Positions 43,863 through 51,068 of a stretch of DNA of 64,000 bases are shown here, piece after piece. This DNA comes from Lachnospiraceae bacterium (lineage in GTDB: Bacteria > Bacillota > Clostridia > Lachnospirales > Lachnospiraceae). The position numbers and the translations under genes are program-made. The stretch is from assembly GCA_022774705.1 (NCBI GenBank), contig JALFLM010000076.1:35609-99608 (forward strand). Direction: 5' to 3'. Below the pieces are notes generated by a model. It had not been told where the DNA came from. It saw nothing but the letters and a program-made list of their open reading frames with translations, and ran no database searches. Every line of letters starts with the position of its first letter. Positions within the stretch are counted from its first letter, which is position 1.

Positions 43863-44124
43863 TACAGTTTGTTCTTTAGCCGGGTTGATATTGTGAGGCT
43901 CCACCGGGTACAGGTCCTGTCCGGGGACGCGCTCCCGCTCGATGACAAACGCAGCGGTACTAAGCTTTTTCGGCGCTGACGCTTGAAAAAGCAAGTGCCG
44001 GCGTTTGTCAACGGTCCCACTGACAGGACCTGTACCCGGTGGAGCCGCCACAGGCTGTTTCGAACCCGGCAATAAAGAAGCAGACTGTACATGGGAAGAA
44101 AATGCATATAATTGTTTGTCACTG
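43863..44124. repeat. Palindromic intergenic repeat, copy 1
   Basis: A nested palindrome of about 230 bp. The outermost arms are 43863-43886 and 44063-44089 (imperfect). Next is a perfect 25-bp arm pair at 43897-43921 and 44022-44046. Inside lie TGACAAACGC (43943) with GCGTTTGTCA (44001) and GCTTTTTC (43964) with GAAAAAGC (43985). A core CAACGGTCCCACTGACAGGA at 44009-44028 and a tail starting GTACATGGGAAG at 44087 are shared with copies at 45445 and 52567. It lies between the divergent HAD and DUF362 genes. Confidence 0.85.
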
Positions 44125-44219
44125 TTTTAAAATCGTATCACAAAAGGAAGGAAAAGTCATTATACGAAAGAAAGAAAATGTGGTATTATGAGAAAGAAAA
44201 AGAAAGCTGGTGATTTGAT

Positions 44220-45428
44220 TTGAAGAGTTTACAGGATAATGTTTTATTTGTGATTTATGGTACAGATTATATGGCGATGACTGAGGAACTGCTTGCCCGG
44301 GCGGGTCTGGATGAGCGGATCCGGGCGAAGTGCGGCAATACAGCCGGAGATGCAGCTGGAGATACAGTCGGAGATACAGCTGGAGATGCAGCTGGAGATG
44401 CAGCCTGTGGTGCAGCCGGTGTGCGGATCGGTATCAAGCCAAATCTGGTGGCTCCGGTTCCGGCTGAGGAAGGGGCTACGACGCACCCTCAGGTGGTGGA
44501 AGGCCTGATCCGGTATCTGAAAGAGCATGGTTATGGGAATCTGGTGATTATGGAGAGTTCCTGGGTGGGGGACCGGACAGAGGATGCTTTTGATCTGTGC
44601 GGTTATTATGCACTGGCGGAGAAATACGGTGTGGAGCTGCTGGATATGAAAAAGGCTGCTTCCCGGAAAATTGACTGCGCGGGTATGGAGCTGACCGTGT
44701 GTGAGCCGGCACTTCAGGTAGATTTTCTGATCAATGTGCCGGTTTTAAAAGGGCATTGTCAGACACGGATGACATGTGCATTGAAAAATATGAAAGGACT
44801 TCTGCCTGATTCGCAGAAACGCGCTTTTCACCGCATGGGGCTTCATGAACCCATCGGTCATCTGTCAGCCGGAATCCGGCAGGATTTTATTCTGGTGGAC
44901 AGCATCTGCGGGGATCTGAGGTTTGAGGACGGGGGAAATCCCGTGCAGCAGGACCGGCTGATTGCGGCATCGGATCCGGTGCTCTGTGATGTCTGGTGCT
45001 GTCGGCTGCTTCATATTCCGGTGGAAGAGGTTCCCTATATCGGGTATGCCGAAGCCTGCGGCTGCGGCAGCAGTGATATGTCCCGGGCAGTGGTGAAGGA
45101 ACTGAATCATCCGCTCCATGATATGGATCTGTCATCTGCAGGGAAGGCACTTCGCCTTTCTGAAATCGCAGAGGATGTGGAATCCTGCAGCGCCTGCTAT
45201 GGCTCTCTGATGCCTGCACTGAACCGGCTTCAGGAGGAAGGACTGCTGGATAATCTGAAAGAAAAAATCTGTATCGGTCAGGGATACCGGGATAAAAAAG
45301 GTGTTCTCGGTGTGGGAAACTGCACCCGGCGTTTTGACAGCTATCTGCCGGGATGCCCGCCCACAGAGCAGGAAATGTATGAATTTCTGAAAAAGTATAT
45401 TGAACGTAACTATTCAGACTTCGCCTGA
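44220..45428 (+). CDS. DUF362 domain-containing protein
   Basis: A 402-residue protein of the DUF362 family, often found with iron-sulfur proteins and of unknown function. Landmarks are IGIKPNLVAP, TTHPQVVEGLIRYLKEHGY, VDFLINVPVLKGH, MTCALKNMKGLLP, and DPVLCDVWCCRLLHI. Residues about 42-65 are a tandem AGDA/AGDT repeat not typical of the family (see repeat at 44343). The start appears to be TTG 44220, about 10 bases after GGTGAT; no ATG fits the conserved N-terminus. The C-terminus has several Cys (CSACYGSL). Confidence 0.85.
   Translation: MKSLQDNVLFVIYGTDYMAMTEELLARAGLDERIRAKCGNTAGDAAGDTVGDTAGDAAGDAACGAAGVRIGIKPNLVAPVPAEEGATTHPQVVEGLIRYLKEHGYGNLVIMESSWVGDRTEDAFDLCGYYALAEKYGVELLDMKKAASRKIDCAGMELTVCEPALQVDFLINVPVLKGHCQTRMTCALKNMKGLLPDSQKRAFHRMGLHEPIGHLSAGIRQDFILVDSICGDLRFEDGGNPVQQDRLIAASDPVLCDVWCCRLLHIPVEEVPYIGYAEACGCGSSDMSRAVVKELNHPLHDMDLSSAGKALRLSEIAEDVESCSACYGSLMPALNRLQEEGLLDNLKEKICIGQGYRDKKGVLGVGNCTRRFDSYLPGCPPTEQEMYEFLKKYIERNYSDFA
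44343..44414 (+). repeat. Six tandem 12-bp units inside the DUF362 gene
   Basis: Units such as GCTGGAGATGCA run from 44343 to 44414, encoding AGDA, AGDT or VGDT; the last is diverged (ACGA). They lie between the N-terminal strand and the conserved GIKPNLV, so length changes would keep the frame. Confidence 0.9.
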
Positions 45429-45444
45429 GAATTAAAGGCAGTCA

Positions 45445-45584
45445 GGCAGAATGAACATGATATCCTGTCAACGGTCCCCTTTACAGGATATCATGTTCAT
45501 TCTGCCGCGCAGGTTCACTCCTCAGGCAACATGAAGTTCTGAACAGTACATGGGAAGCCTGCGCATAATAATTGTTTGTCATTG
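45445..45584. repeat. Palindromic intergenic repeat, copy 2
   Basis: A perfect 24-bp inverted repeat (45445-45468 with 45483-45506). The core CAACGGTCCCCTTTACAGGA lies at 45469-45488. The tail starts GTACATGGGAAG at 45546 and runs through GCGCATAATAATTGTTTGTC. It lies between the convergent DUF362 and DUF1292 genes. Arms differ from copy 1; core and tail match. Confidence 0.88.
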
Positions 45585-45631
45585 ATAGCCGTTTCTCCAT
45601 ATATTTCAGAGAAAGGCGGTGCTGTAAAAGA

Positions 45632-45940
45632 TCAGCAGAAATCAAGACTGTCCTTATTGTTTTTCGCAAAGATATTGAAGACTGCTTCAATAATATCATC
45701 ATCTTCTACAGGAAGATAATTCTCCAGTTCTGCGTTGTTCTCATCGGGAACTACTTCCAGAATATCCACGTCGCTTTCTTCTTTGGCAGCTTCCTCCTCT
45801 GAGAGAAGCACAACGTATTCCCGGTCCTTGTAATCAATCAGGTCAAGGAACAGAAAACGGCAGCTGTTGCCGTCATCGTCGTCCAGAATATAAATGTTAT
45901 CGGGATCTTCTCCCTCGAAAACATCGGGCTTGTCGCTCAT
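45632..45940 (-). CDS. DUF1292 domain protein
   Basis: A 102-residue acidic protein. The DUF1292 core reads NIYILDDDDGNSCRFLFLDLIDYKDREYVVLL, followed by an acidic tail with DILEVVPDENNAELENYLPVEDD. The family (YrzB-like) is small, cytoplasmic and of unknown function, often near cell-envelope or translation genes. GGAGGTACACAC precedes ATG. It lies 16 bp downstream of divIC and may be its last cotranscribed partner. Confidence 0.9.
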   Translation of the reverse strand: MSDKPDVFEGEDPDNIYILDDDDGNSCRFLFLDLIDYKDREYVVLLSEEEAAKEESDVDILEVVPDENNAELENYLPVEDDDIIEAVFNIFAKNNKDSLDFC

Positions 45941-45956
45941 GTGTGTACCTCCATTA

Positions 45957-46295
45957 CTATCTGCGTTTGATCAGGACCTCATCCTCGCGGACAAGGCCAA
46001 GTCTTTTCCGGGCTTCCGATTCGATATAGGCATCGGATGTGACTTCGATCTTCTTTTTAAGCAGCTCCTGCTGCCTGTTCTGTTCATCTTCGATATCCGA
46101 CTGCAGCTGTTCCACCTGAGCTGTGTAGGCAGCTTTCTGCTGGTTGATCTGTGCAGTCTGAAATCCGAGAATGCCGGCGGCCAGTACAAGAATCAGTCCC
46201 ATAGCGGCGAAAGTAAGCCTGAGCCTCTTTTTCTGCTCTTTGGCTGAAGTTCTGCGGGCATATCTTCTGCGAGGTTTTCTTTTGGTTGTATCCAT
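45957..46295 (-). CDS. divIC: Septum formation initiator, DivIC/FtsB family
   Basis: A 112-residue bitopic protein of the divisome. A very basic N-terminus (KRKPRRRYARR) precedes one membrane helix at about 29-48. A coiled coil follows (AQVEQLQSDIEDEQNRQQ), then the C-terminal ESEARKRLGLVREDEVLI motif typical of DivIC. ATG 46295 follows GGAAAGGAAG; the longer frame begins in the yabQ gap and is not conserved. Position after yabPQ matches the common clostridial order. Confidence 0.9.
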   Translation of the reverse strand: MDTTKRKPRRRYARRTSAKEQKKRLRLTFAAMGLILVLAAGILGFQTAQINQQKAAYTAQVEQLQSDIEDEQNRQQELLKKKIEVTSDAYIESEARKRLGLVREDEVLIKRR

Positions 46296-46400
46296 CAGGC
46301 TTTCTTCCTTTCCTTCGTGTTTGTCGTTTATGTCTGTATTCAGTGTAGACGATATGGTGTGATTTTTCAAGTGAAATTTATCTGAATAAATATAAGAAAT

Positions 46401-46745
46401 TTATATTTTCAGAAACTTTCTGATCTTTTTTCCTAAAAAAAGTATAAACCTGCAAACCGGTCCCAGCAGCAGCCGGCTGAAGCCTGCCATCCACAGGGCA
46501 CTGCCCAGCCCGAATGCAATGGGCAGGAAGATGCGCAGTCTGCCGGATTGAAAAATCATCAGCAGCCGGAATGCGAAGAGGCTGGTAACGGTCCAGAAAA
46601 TGATGTCTTCCAGCGCAACTGCCGGTCGGCTGTGGGGCAGCAGTTTCCTCAGCATGCGGAACAGATCAAAAAAAGCGGCCGCGCAGACACCGAAGCAGAA
46701 GAAAGCGAGAAACGAAGCCGACTGGGATAAAATAAACCCGGCCAT
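46401..46745 (-). CDS. yabQ: Spore cortex biosynthesis protein YabQ
   Basis: A 114-residue membrane protein with hydrophobic segments at about 1-27, 44-66 and 70-102. FFCFGVCAAAFFDLFRMLRKLL and ALEDIIFWTVTSLFAFRLLM are typical of YabQ, which in Bacillus is needed for cortex formation from the mother-cell side. Its start overlaps the yabP stop by one base, so they are coupled. The C-terminus is basic (GKKIRKFLKI). Confidence 0.88.
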   Translation of the reverse strand: MAGFILSQSASFLAFFCFGVCAAAFFDLFRMLRKLLPHSRPAVALEDIIFWTVTSLFAFRLLMIFQSGRLRIFLPIAFGLGSALWMAGFSRLLLGPVCRFILFLGKKIRKFLKI

Positions 46746-47086
46746 CAGCGGAATATCCTGGAAAAGATGGAAGAGGTGGTAACCGGTTTTTTTACGTCCG
46801 TGTAGGAAATGGTATCGGGACGTCCCTCGATTTCCAGTTCACCGTTTTCAATTACCAGCTGTTTCACCTGCAGACCGGTTCCGCTGATCTGCATGCGGCC
46901 CTCCTCGGTGTCCAGAATAATCTCCTCCGGATCAAAGGAAATAACCTCCAGAACGCCGCTGATGTGCATCCAGGCCCGGTCATTCATGGAAAGACGGTGT
47001 CCGTGCCGCGTAGTGCCGGAGGAGCCGGCAGCGGAAGAACCGGTGACGGATGACATGGATGAAATTGTATGATTATAATCTGCCAT
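46745..47086 (-). CDS. yabP: Sporulation protein YabP
   Basis: A 113-residue YabP/YqfC-family protein. After a Ser/Gly-rich N-terminus the domain reads HRLSMNDRAWMHISGVLEVISFDPEEIILDTEEG, then MQISGTGLQVKQLVIENGELEIEG, the family signature. In Bacillus it acts early in mother-cell sporulation. The ribosome site GGAG lies in the 3' arm of a terminator-like hairpin whose loop region contains a sigma-E-type promoter (see 47092-47144). Confidence 0.92.
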   Translation of the reverse strand: MADYNHTISSMSSVTGSSAAGSSGTTRHGHRLSMNDRAWMHISGVLEVISFDPEEIILDTEEGRMQISGTGLQVKQLVIENGELEIEGRPDTISYTDVKKPVTTSSIFSRIFR

Positions 47087-47091
47087 AGAAA

Positions 47092-47144
47092 AACTCCTGC
47101 CATTTTACTCAGACTATTGTATGAATAAATGGCAGGAGTTATGC
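47092..47144 (-). promoter_or_regulatory. Sigma-E-like promoter embedded in a terminator/ribosome-site hairpin before yabP
   Basis: A perfect 14-bp stem (47092-47105 with 47127-47140) is followed on the minus strand by TTTTTCT and the yabP ATG. Its 3' arm contains the yabP ribosome site GGAG. On the minus strand GCATAAC (complement of 47138-47144) and CATACAAT (complement of 47116-47123) are 14 bp apart, close to the sigma-E consensus. Transcripts starting there lack the 5' arm, so the ribosome site would be free. Read-through transcripts from rqcP would be terminated or masked. Confidence 0.7.
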
Positions 47145-47155
47145 TTTTGTATATA

Positions 47156-47395
47156 TTACATATATTCGTACAGATCAGCAGCTTCTTCTTTTTTCACCGT
47201 TTCCTGAACATTAAGAATACGTACCTTCACGGAGCGGGTTCCGAAAAGAATCTCCAGTTCATCGCCTTCCTTTACATTGTAGGAAGCTTTCACCGGTTTG
47301 CCGTTGACGATGACGCGGCCTGCATCGCAGGCTTCATTGGCCACGGTGCGCCGTTTGATCAGCCGTGACACCTTAAGATACTTGTCAAGTCTCAT
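47156..47395 (-). CDS. rqcP: S4-domain RNA-binding protein RqcP (YabO/Hsp15 type)
   Basis: A 79-residue single S4 domain: MRLDKYLKVSRLIKRRTVANEAC, then GRVIVNGKPVKASYNVKEGDELEI. RqcP assists RqcH in adding alanine tails to nascent chains on stalled 50S subunits. Its place between hup and yabP is the standard Firmicutes order. The start lies close behind hup in the same direction. Confidence 0.93.
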   Translation of the reverse strand: MRLDKYLKVSRLIKRRTVANEACDAGRVIVNGKPVKASYNVKEGDELEILFGTRSVKVRILNVQETVKKEEAADLYEYM

Positions 47396-47451
47396 AAAAT
47401 CCCTTACCTGTTCTGCAAAATCTGCGTCCCATGCAATGGGAACAGACAGGA

Positions 47452-47727
47452 TTATGCGTTTACTTTGTCCTTTAATACTTTGCCGGCTTTGAACTTGGGA
47501 GATTTGGAAGCAGCGATCATCATGGTTTCACCACTCTGAGGATTTCTGCCTTCTCTGGCAGCTCTTTCAGCTACTTCAAATGTACCAAAACCTGTAAGCT
47601 GTACTTTTTCTCCGGCAGCCAGTTCATCGCTGACAACTTCGATAAATGCGTCTAATACTTTCTGTGCATCGGTTTTCTTAATACCTGCTTTCGCAGCCAT
47701 TGCTGCAATCAGTTCTGCTTTTTTCAT
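47452..47727 (-). CDS. hup: HU family DNA-binding protein
   Basis: A 91-residue nucleoid protein. MKKAELIAAMAAKAGIKKTDAQKVLDAF is the dimerising helix region, GFGTFEVAERAAREGRNPQSGE is the DNA-binding arm signature, and it ends FKAGKVLKDKVN. ATG 47727 is the conserved start (the 13 residues encoded upstream are not part of HU) and follows AGGGAG. A consensus promoter lies about 170 bp upstream. Confidence 0.96.
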   Translation of the reverse strand: MKKAELIAAMAAKAGIKKTDAQKVLDAFIEVVSDELAAGEKVQLTGFGTFEVAERAAREGRNPQSGETMMIAASKSPKFKAGKVLKDKVNA

Positions 47728-47896
47728 GGATATACACTCCCTCGTGATATAGTAATTAGTGTGCACCTAAAGGGCACGTGTGAATGGATACCCGGCATAC
47801 ATACTGTGTCATCCGGTCAGTTTCACATGTGTACAAAGCCCGCATATGTCCATCATAGAGCGGACAGTTGGCCACAGGCTCATATTCTGCTCTTAC

Positions 47897-47925
47897 TTTA
47901 TATACTGTTATGCGTAGTTTGTCAA
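47897..47925 (-). promoter_or_regulatory. Consensus promoter of hup
   Basis: On the minus strand TTGACA (complement of 47920-47925) and TATAAA (complement of 47897-47902) are 17 bp apart. The leader of about 160 nt can form a long stem: CACATGTGAA near 47835 pairs with TTCACACGTG near 47776 (one mismatch). Confidence 0.75.
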
Positions 47926-47951
47926 GGTTTTGTTGTCTGCCCCGGATTTCT

Positions 47952-48428
47952 TTATGAATTCTTTATGGGATTTGCAGAATTTCCGGAACGATTTGACTGT
48001 TTCTCCGCTTTTTCCTGCTTTTTGATCTCTTCCCACATGGCTTTCTGTTCCGTCTCCGAGGATACAGTAACCCCTGCAAATACATGGGGATGCCTGCGGA
48101 TCATCTTCCGGCTGATGGTATCAACCACATCGGAAATGTCGAAAAGCTCCTGATCCTCTGCAATCTGACTGAACAGAAGCACCTCCAGCAGTACATCCCC
48201 CAGCTCCTCACAGAGATTATCCGTATCTCTGTGATCGACAGCATCAAGAACCTCCTGTGTCTCATTGACCAGATATTTTTTCATGGTCTCAAACGTCTGC
48301 TCCCTGTCCCAGGGACAGCCGTCGGGAGCCCGCAGTGCCGCAATAATATCCGTCAGCTCCTGAAAAGTATATTTTTCACGTTTATCAAGGGGGATTCTGC
48401 CCTTGTACATATCATTATTATTGATCAT
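47952..48428 (-). CDS. mazG: MazG-type nucleotide pyrophosphohydrolase
   Basis: A single-domain MazG NTP pyrophosphohydrolase of about 158 residues that removes aberrant nucleotides. It has LRAPDGCPWDREQT, then the metal-binding acidic helices NETQEVLDAVD and EELGDVLLEVLLFSQIA, and ISRKMIRRHPHVF. ATG 48428 follows AGGAAGC. An in-frame ATG at 48518 would add a Lys/Gln repeat encoded by the 12-bp array at 48441; its ribosome site is weaker, but the repeat keeps the frame, so the longer form is possible. The position before hup matches other clostridia. Confidence 0.88.
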   Translation of the reverse strand: MINNNDMYKGRIPLDKREKYTFQELTDIIAALRAPDGCPWDREQTFETMKKYLVNETQEVLDAVDHRDTDNLCEELGDVLLEVLLFSQIAEDQELFDISDVVDTISRKMIRRHPHVFAGVTVSSETEQKAMWEEIKKQEKAEKQSNRSGNSANPIKNS

Positions 48429-48440
48429 AGTGTCTGCTTC

Positions 48441-48488
48441 CTGCTGTTTTGTCTGTTGTTTTGCCTGTAGTTTGCCCTGTTGTTTTCC
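48441..48488 (-). repeat. Four tandem 12-bp units upstream of or within mazG
   Basis: Units at 48441, 48453, 48465 and 48477, close to CTGTTGTTTTGC on the + strand, encode a tetrapeptide of the form X-K-Q/L-Q on the minus strand. They are either the N-terminal tail of MazG or its 5' leader. Confidence 0.85.
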
Positions 48489-48691
48489 GGTTTTTTCTTT
48501 GCTTTCTTTTCTGCTCATTGCATGCTGCTTTCTGCAGATGCCGGAAGGAGCGCTGTGTTTTGTGACTACAGTATAACAGAAATGAACTGCGGCCACAAGC
48601 GTCAGATTCTCTCCCTTCGGTTCTGAAACAATAACTTTAGCTTTTCCTGTTAAACAGAAATGTGGTTTATAGCGAACCTGCCATAGATATC

Positions 48692-48720
48692 TTGAAAAAT
48701 ACAGCTATTTGTTTTATCAT
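48692..48720 (+). promoter_or_regulatory. Candidate promoter of murI
   Basis: TTGAAA at 48692-48697 and TATCAT at 48715-48720 are 17 bp apart, about 85 bp before murI. Confidence 0.6.
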
Positions 48721-48805
48721 ATAAGCAGTTTTCCTGTACAGGTAAAAGCCTGAAAATACGGGGAAAAACTGACATAACCGTTAGATGCAACAAAAGGTGA
48801 CATAG

Positions 48806-49573
48806 ATGATGACAGAGAACCCTGTAGGCGTTCTGGACTCGGGCGTGGGAGGGATCAGTATCCTGAAAGCGCTGGTGGAGTTCATGCCCTATGAAAATTT
48901 TATGTATTTTGGCGATTCGGCCAATGCTCCCTACGGAGAGAAGGCGAGAGAGGAGATCAGGAAACTGACCATGGACAATGTGGCCCTGCTTCTGGAACGG
49001 GGCTGCAAGGCGATTGTGGTGGCCTGCAATACGGCGACGGCGGCTGCCATTGATTCGCTGCGGGAAACATATCCGGATATTCCCATGATCGGTCTGGAAC
49101 CGGCGCTGAAGCCGGCGGTTCTGCATAAGCCGAATTCTCGGATTATCGTTATGGCGACGCCGTTTACTTTGAAAGAACAGAAGTTTGAAAAACTGAGAGA
49201 TCAGTATAAAGACCAGGCGGAGATCATCTCCCTGCCCTGCCCCGAGATCGTCCGTTTTGTGGAGCGGCAGGAGACCTATTCACCGGCGCTGCTTCACTAT
49301 CTGCGCAGCCGGTTTGAGCCATACAGAGATAAACAGATTGATGCCATCGTGCTGGGCTGCACGCATTTTCCTTTTGTAAGGAAAGCGATTCAGGAAGTGG
49401 CAGGCCGCGATGTGATTTTATATGACAGTGCCCTGGGAGTGGGGCGGCAGGTAAAACGCCGGCTGGAAGAGTGCAGTCTTCTGAATACTTCCGGAAAACG
49501 CGGGCAGGTGACGATTATTAACAGTAAAGGTGAGGAAGGTGCAGAGCTCTGCAGAAAACTGCTGTATAGCTGA
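48806..49573 (+). CDS. murI: Glutamate racemase
   Basis: A 255-residue cofactor-independent racemase making D-glutamate for peptidoglycan. PVGVLDSGVGGISILKAL opens the protein. The two catalytic cysteines are in VVACNTATAAA and VLGCTHFPFV, and YFGDSANAPYG binds substrate. AAGGTGA lies before two adjacent ATG codons (48806 and 48809); either could be used. It is the second D-amino-acid racemase in the window after alr. Confidence 0.95.
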   Translation: MMTENPVGVLDSGVGGISILKALVEFMPYENFMYFGDSANAPYGEKAREEIRKLTMDNVALLLERGCKAIVVACNTATAAAIDSLRETYPDIPMIGLEPALKPAVLHKPNSRIIVMATPFTLKEQKFEKLRDQYKDQAEIISLPCPEIVRFVERQETYSPALLHYLRSRFEPYRDKQIDAIVLGCTHFPFVRKAIQEVAGRDVILYDSALGVGRQVKRRLEECSLLNTSGKRGQVTIINSKGEEGAELCRKLLYS

Positions 49574-49653
49574 TTGCGGCAAAATGTTTAAAAGCAACAG
49601 TTTGAGAAAAATGTTTTAAGAAGGGCAGTTCGAGGGAATAAAGGGGAAAGCTT

Positions 49654-51054
49654 ATGTTTGAAAGATGGAAAAAAACGGCGAAACAGACTCCGAAGGGGCT
49701 GAATATCATTATAGTGGGCTGCGGTAAAGTGGGTGCGACACTGACGGAACAGCTGTGCCGGGAAGGACACGATATCGCGGTGGTTGATAAAAGTGCATCG
49801 AGAGTACAGGCGCTGACTGACATGTACGATGTGATGGGTGTGGTGGGCAATGGTGCCAGCTACAGTGTTCAGATGGAGGCCGGTATCGAGAAGGCTGATC
49901 TGATCATTTCCGTGACCGATTCCGATGAGCTGAATCTGCTCACCTGCACCGTGGCGAAACGGGTGGGTCACTGCGAGGCCATTGCCCGGGTGCGCAATCC
50001 CGATTACAGTGATGAGATCAATTATCTGCAGGAGCGTCTGGAGCTTGCCATGATCATCAATCCGGAACTGGAGGCTGCCAACGAGATTGCCCGGGTTCTG
50101 TATCTGCCGGCGGCTCTCAGTGTGAATACATTTGCCAGAGGGCTGGCTGAGATGGTCCGCATCAAGATACCGGAGGGCAATGTGCTGGACGGACACAGTC
50201 TGGCTGCTCTCGGAAAAAGCATTACGAAGGATATTCTGGTCTGTGCTGTGGAGCGGGGCAATGAAGTACAGATTCCCGGCGGTAATTTTATCCTCAGGTC
50301 GGGAGATGTGGTTTCCTTCATCGCATCCGCCAGGGATTCTGCAGAATTCCTTGAGAAAATCGGCATTCAGACCCACCGGGTAAAGGATGCCCTGCTGATC
50401 GGCGGAGGAAAATCCTCTTATTATCTGGCAAAACAGCTGCTGGAAGTGGGTATCGGCGTTAAGATCATTGAGTCGCGGCAGGAACGCTGCGAGGAACTGA
50501 GCGTACTGCTTCCCAGAGCTATTATCATCAACGGGGATGGTACCAGGGAGGAGCTTCTGAAGGAAGAAGGCCTGGAACATGTGGAGGCATTTGTTCCGCT
50601 GACCGGCATCGATGAGGAGAATATCCTGCTGACCCTTCATGCAAAAGAGGTTTCCCGGGCAAAGGTGATCACGAAGATCAACCGGATCACATTCCATGAT
50701 GTGCTTGCCCGCCTTGATCTGGGCAGTGTGGTTTACCCCAAATATATCACAGCAGAGGCGATCATCGCCTACGTGCGGGCGCTGACCGCATCCAGAGACA
50801 GCAATGTGGAGACACTGTATCATATGTTTGATCACCGTGTGGAAGCCATCGAATTCCGTGTGAGAAAAGAATCGGAGCTGACCGGCAGACCATTAAAGGA
50901 AGTGATGCTGAAGGATAACCTGCTGATCGCCTGCATCCATCGCAGCGGTCAGATTATCATCCCCGGCGGTGACGACTGCATAATGCCGGGAGACACAGTC
51001 ATCATCGTAACAACACACACCGGATTTTATGATATTCAGGATATTATCGGATAG
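49654..51054 (+). CDS. trkA: Trk potassium uptake regulatory protein TrkA
   Basis: A 466-residue peripheral subunit with two RCK halves. The first Rossmann fold has NIIIVGCGKVGATLTEQLCREGHDIAVVD, and the second has DALLIGGGKSSYYLAKQLLEVGIGVKIIE. Each is followed by a TrkA-C domain, the last ending IIPGGDDCIMPGDTVIIV. It gates K+ uptake through TrkH in response to nucleotide. AGGGGAAAG precedes the ATG. trkH follows after 14 bp. Confidence 0.94.
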   Translation: MFERWKKTAKQTPKGLNIIIVGCGKVGATLTEQLCREGHDIAVVDKSASRVQALTDMYDVMGVVGNGASYSVQMEAGIEKADLIISVTDSDELNLLTCTVAKRVGHCEAIARVRNPDYSDEINYLQERLELAMIINPELEAANEIARVLYLPAALSVNTFARGLAEMVRIKIPEGNVLDGHSLAALGKSITKDILVCAVERGNEVQIPGGNFILRSGDVVSFIASARDSAEFLEKIGIQTHRVKDALLIGGGKSSYYLAKQLLEVGIGVKIIESRQERCEELSVLLPRAIIINGDGTREELLKEEGLEHVEAFVPLTGIDEENILLTLHAKEVSRAKVITKINRITFHDVLARLDLGSVVYPKYITAEAIIAYVRALTASRDSNVETLYHMFDHRVEAIEFRVRKESELTGRPLKEVMLKDNLLIACIHRSGQIIIPGGDDCIMPGDTVIIVTTHTGFYDIQDIIG

Positions 51055-51068
51055 CGGAGGACGACAGC

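Noticed and set aside
44050..44075. tRNA T-arm-like TGTTTCGAACCCGG inside repeat copy 1
   Set aside because: No acceptor stem or anticodon arm can be built around it; it is part of the palindromic repeat.
49588..50835. 415-codon minus-strand frame over trkA
   Set aside because: Antisense shadow of a clearly functional TrkA gene; no motif and no ribosome site.
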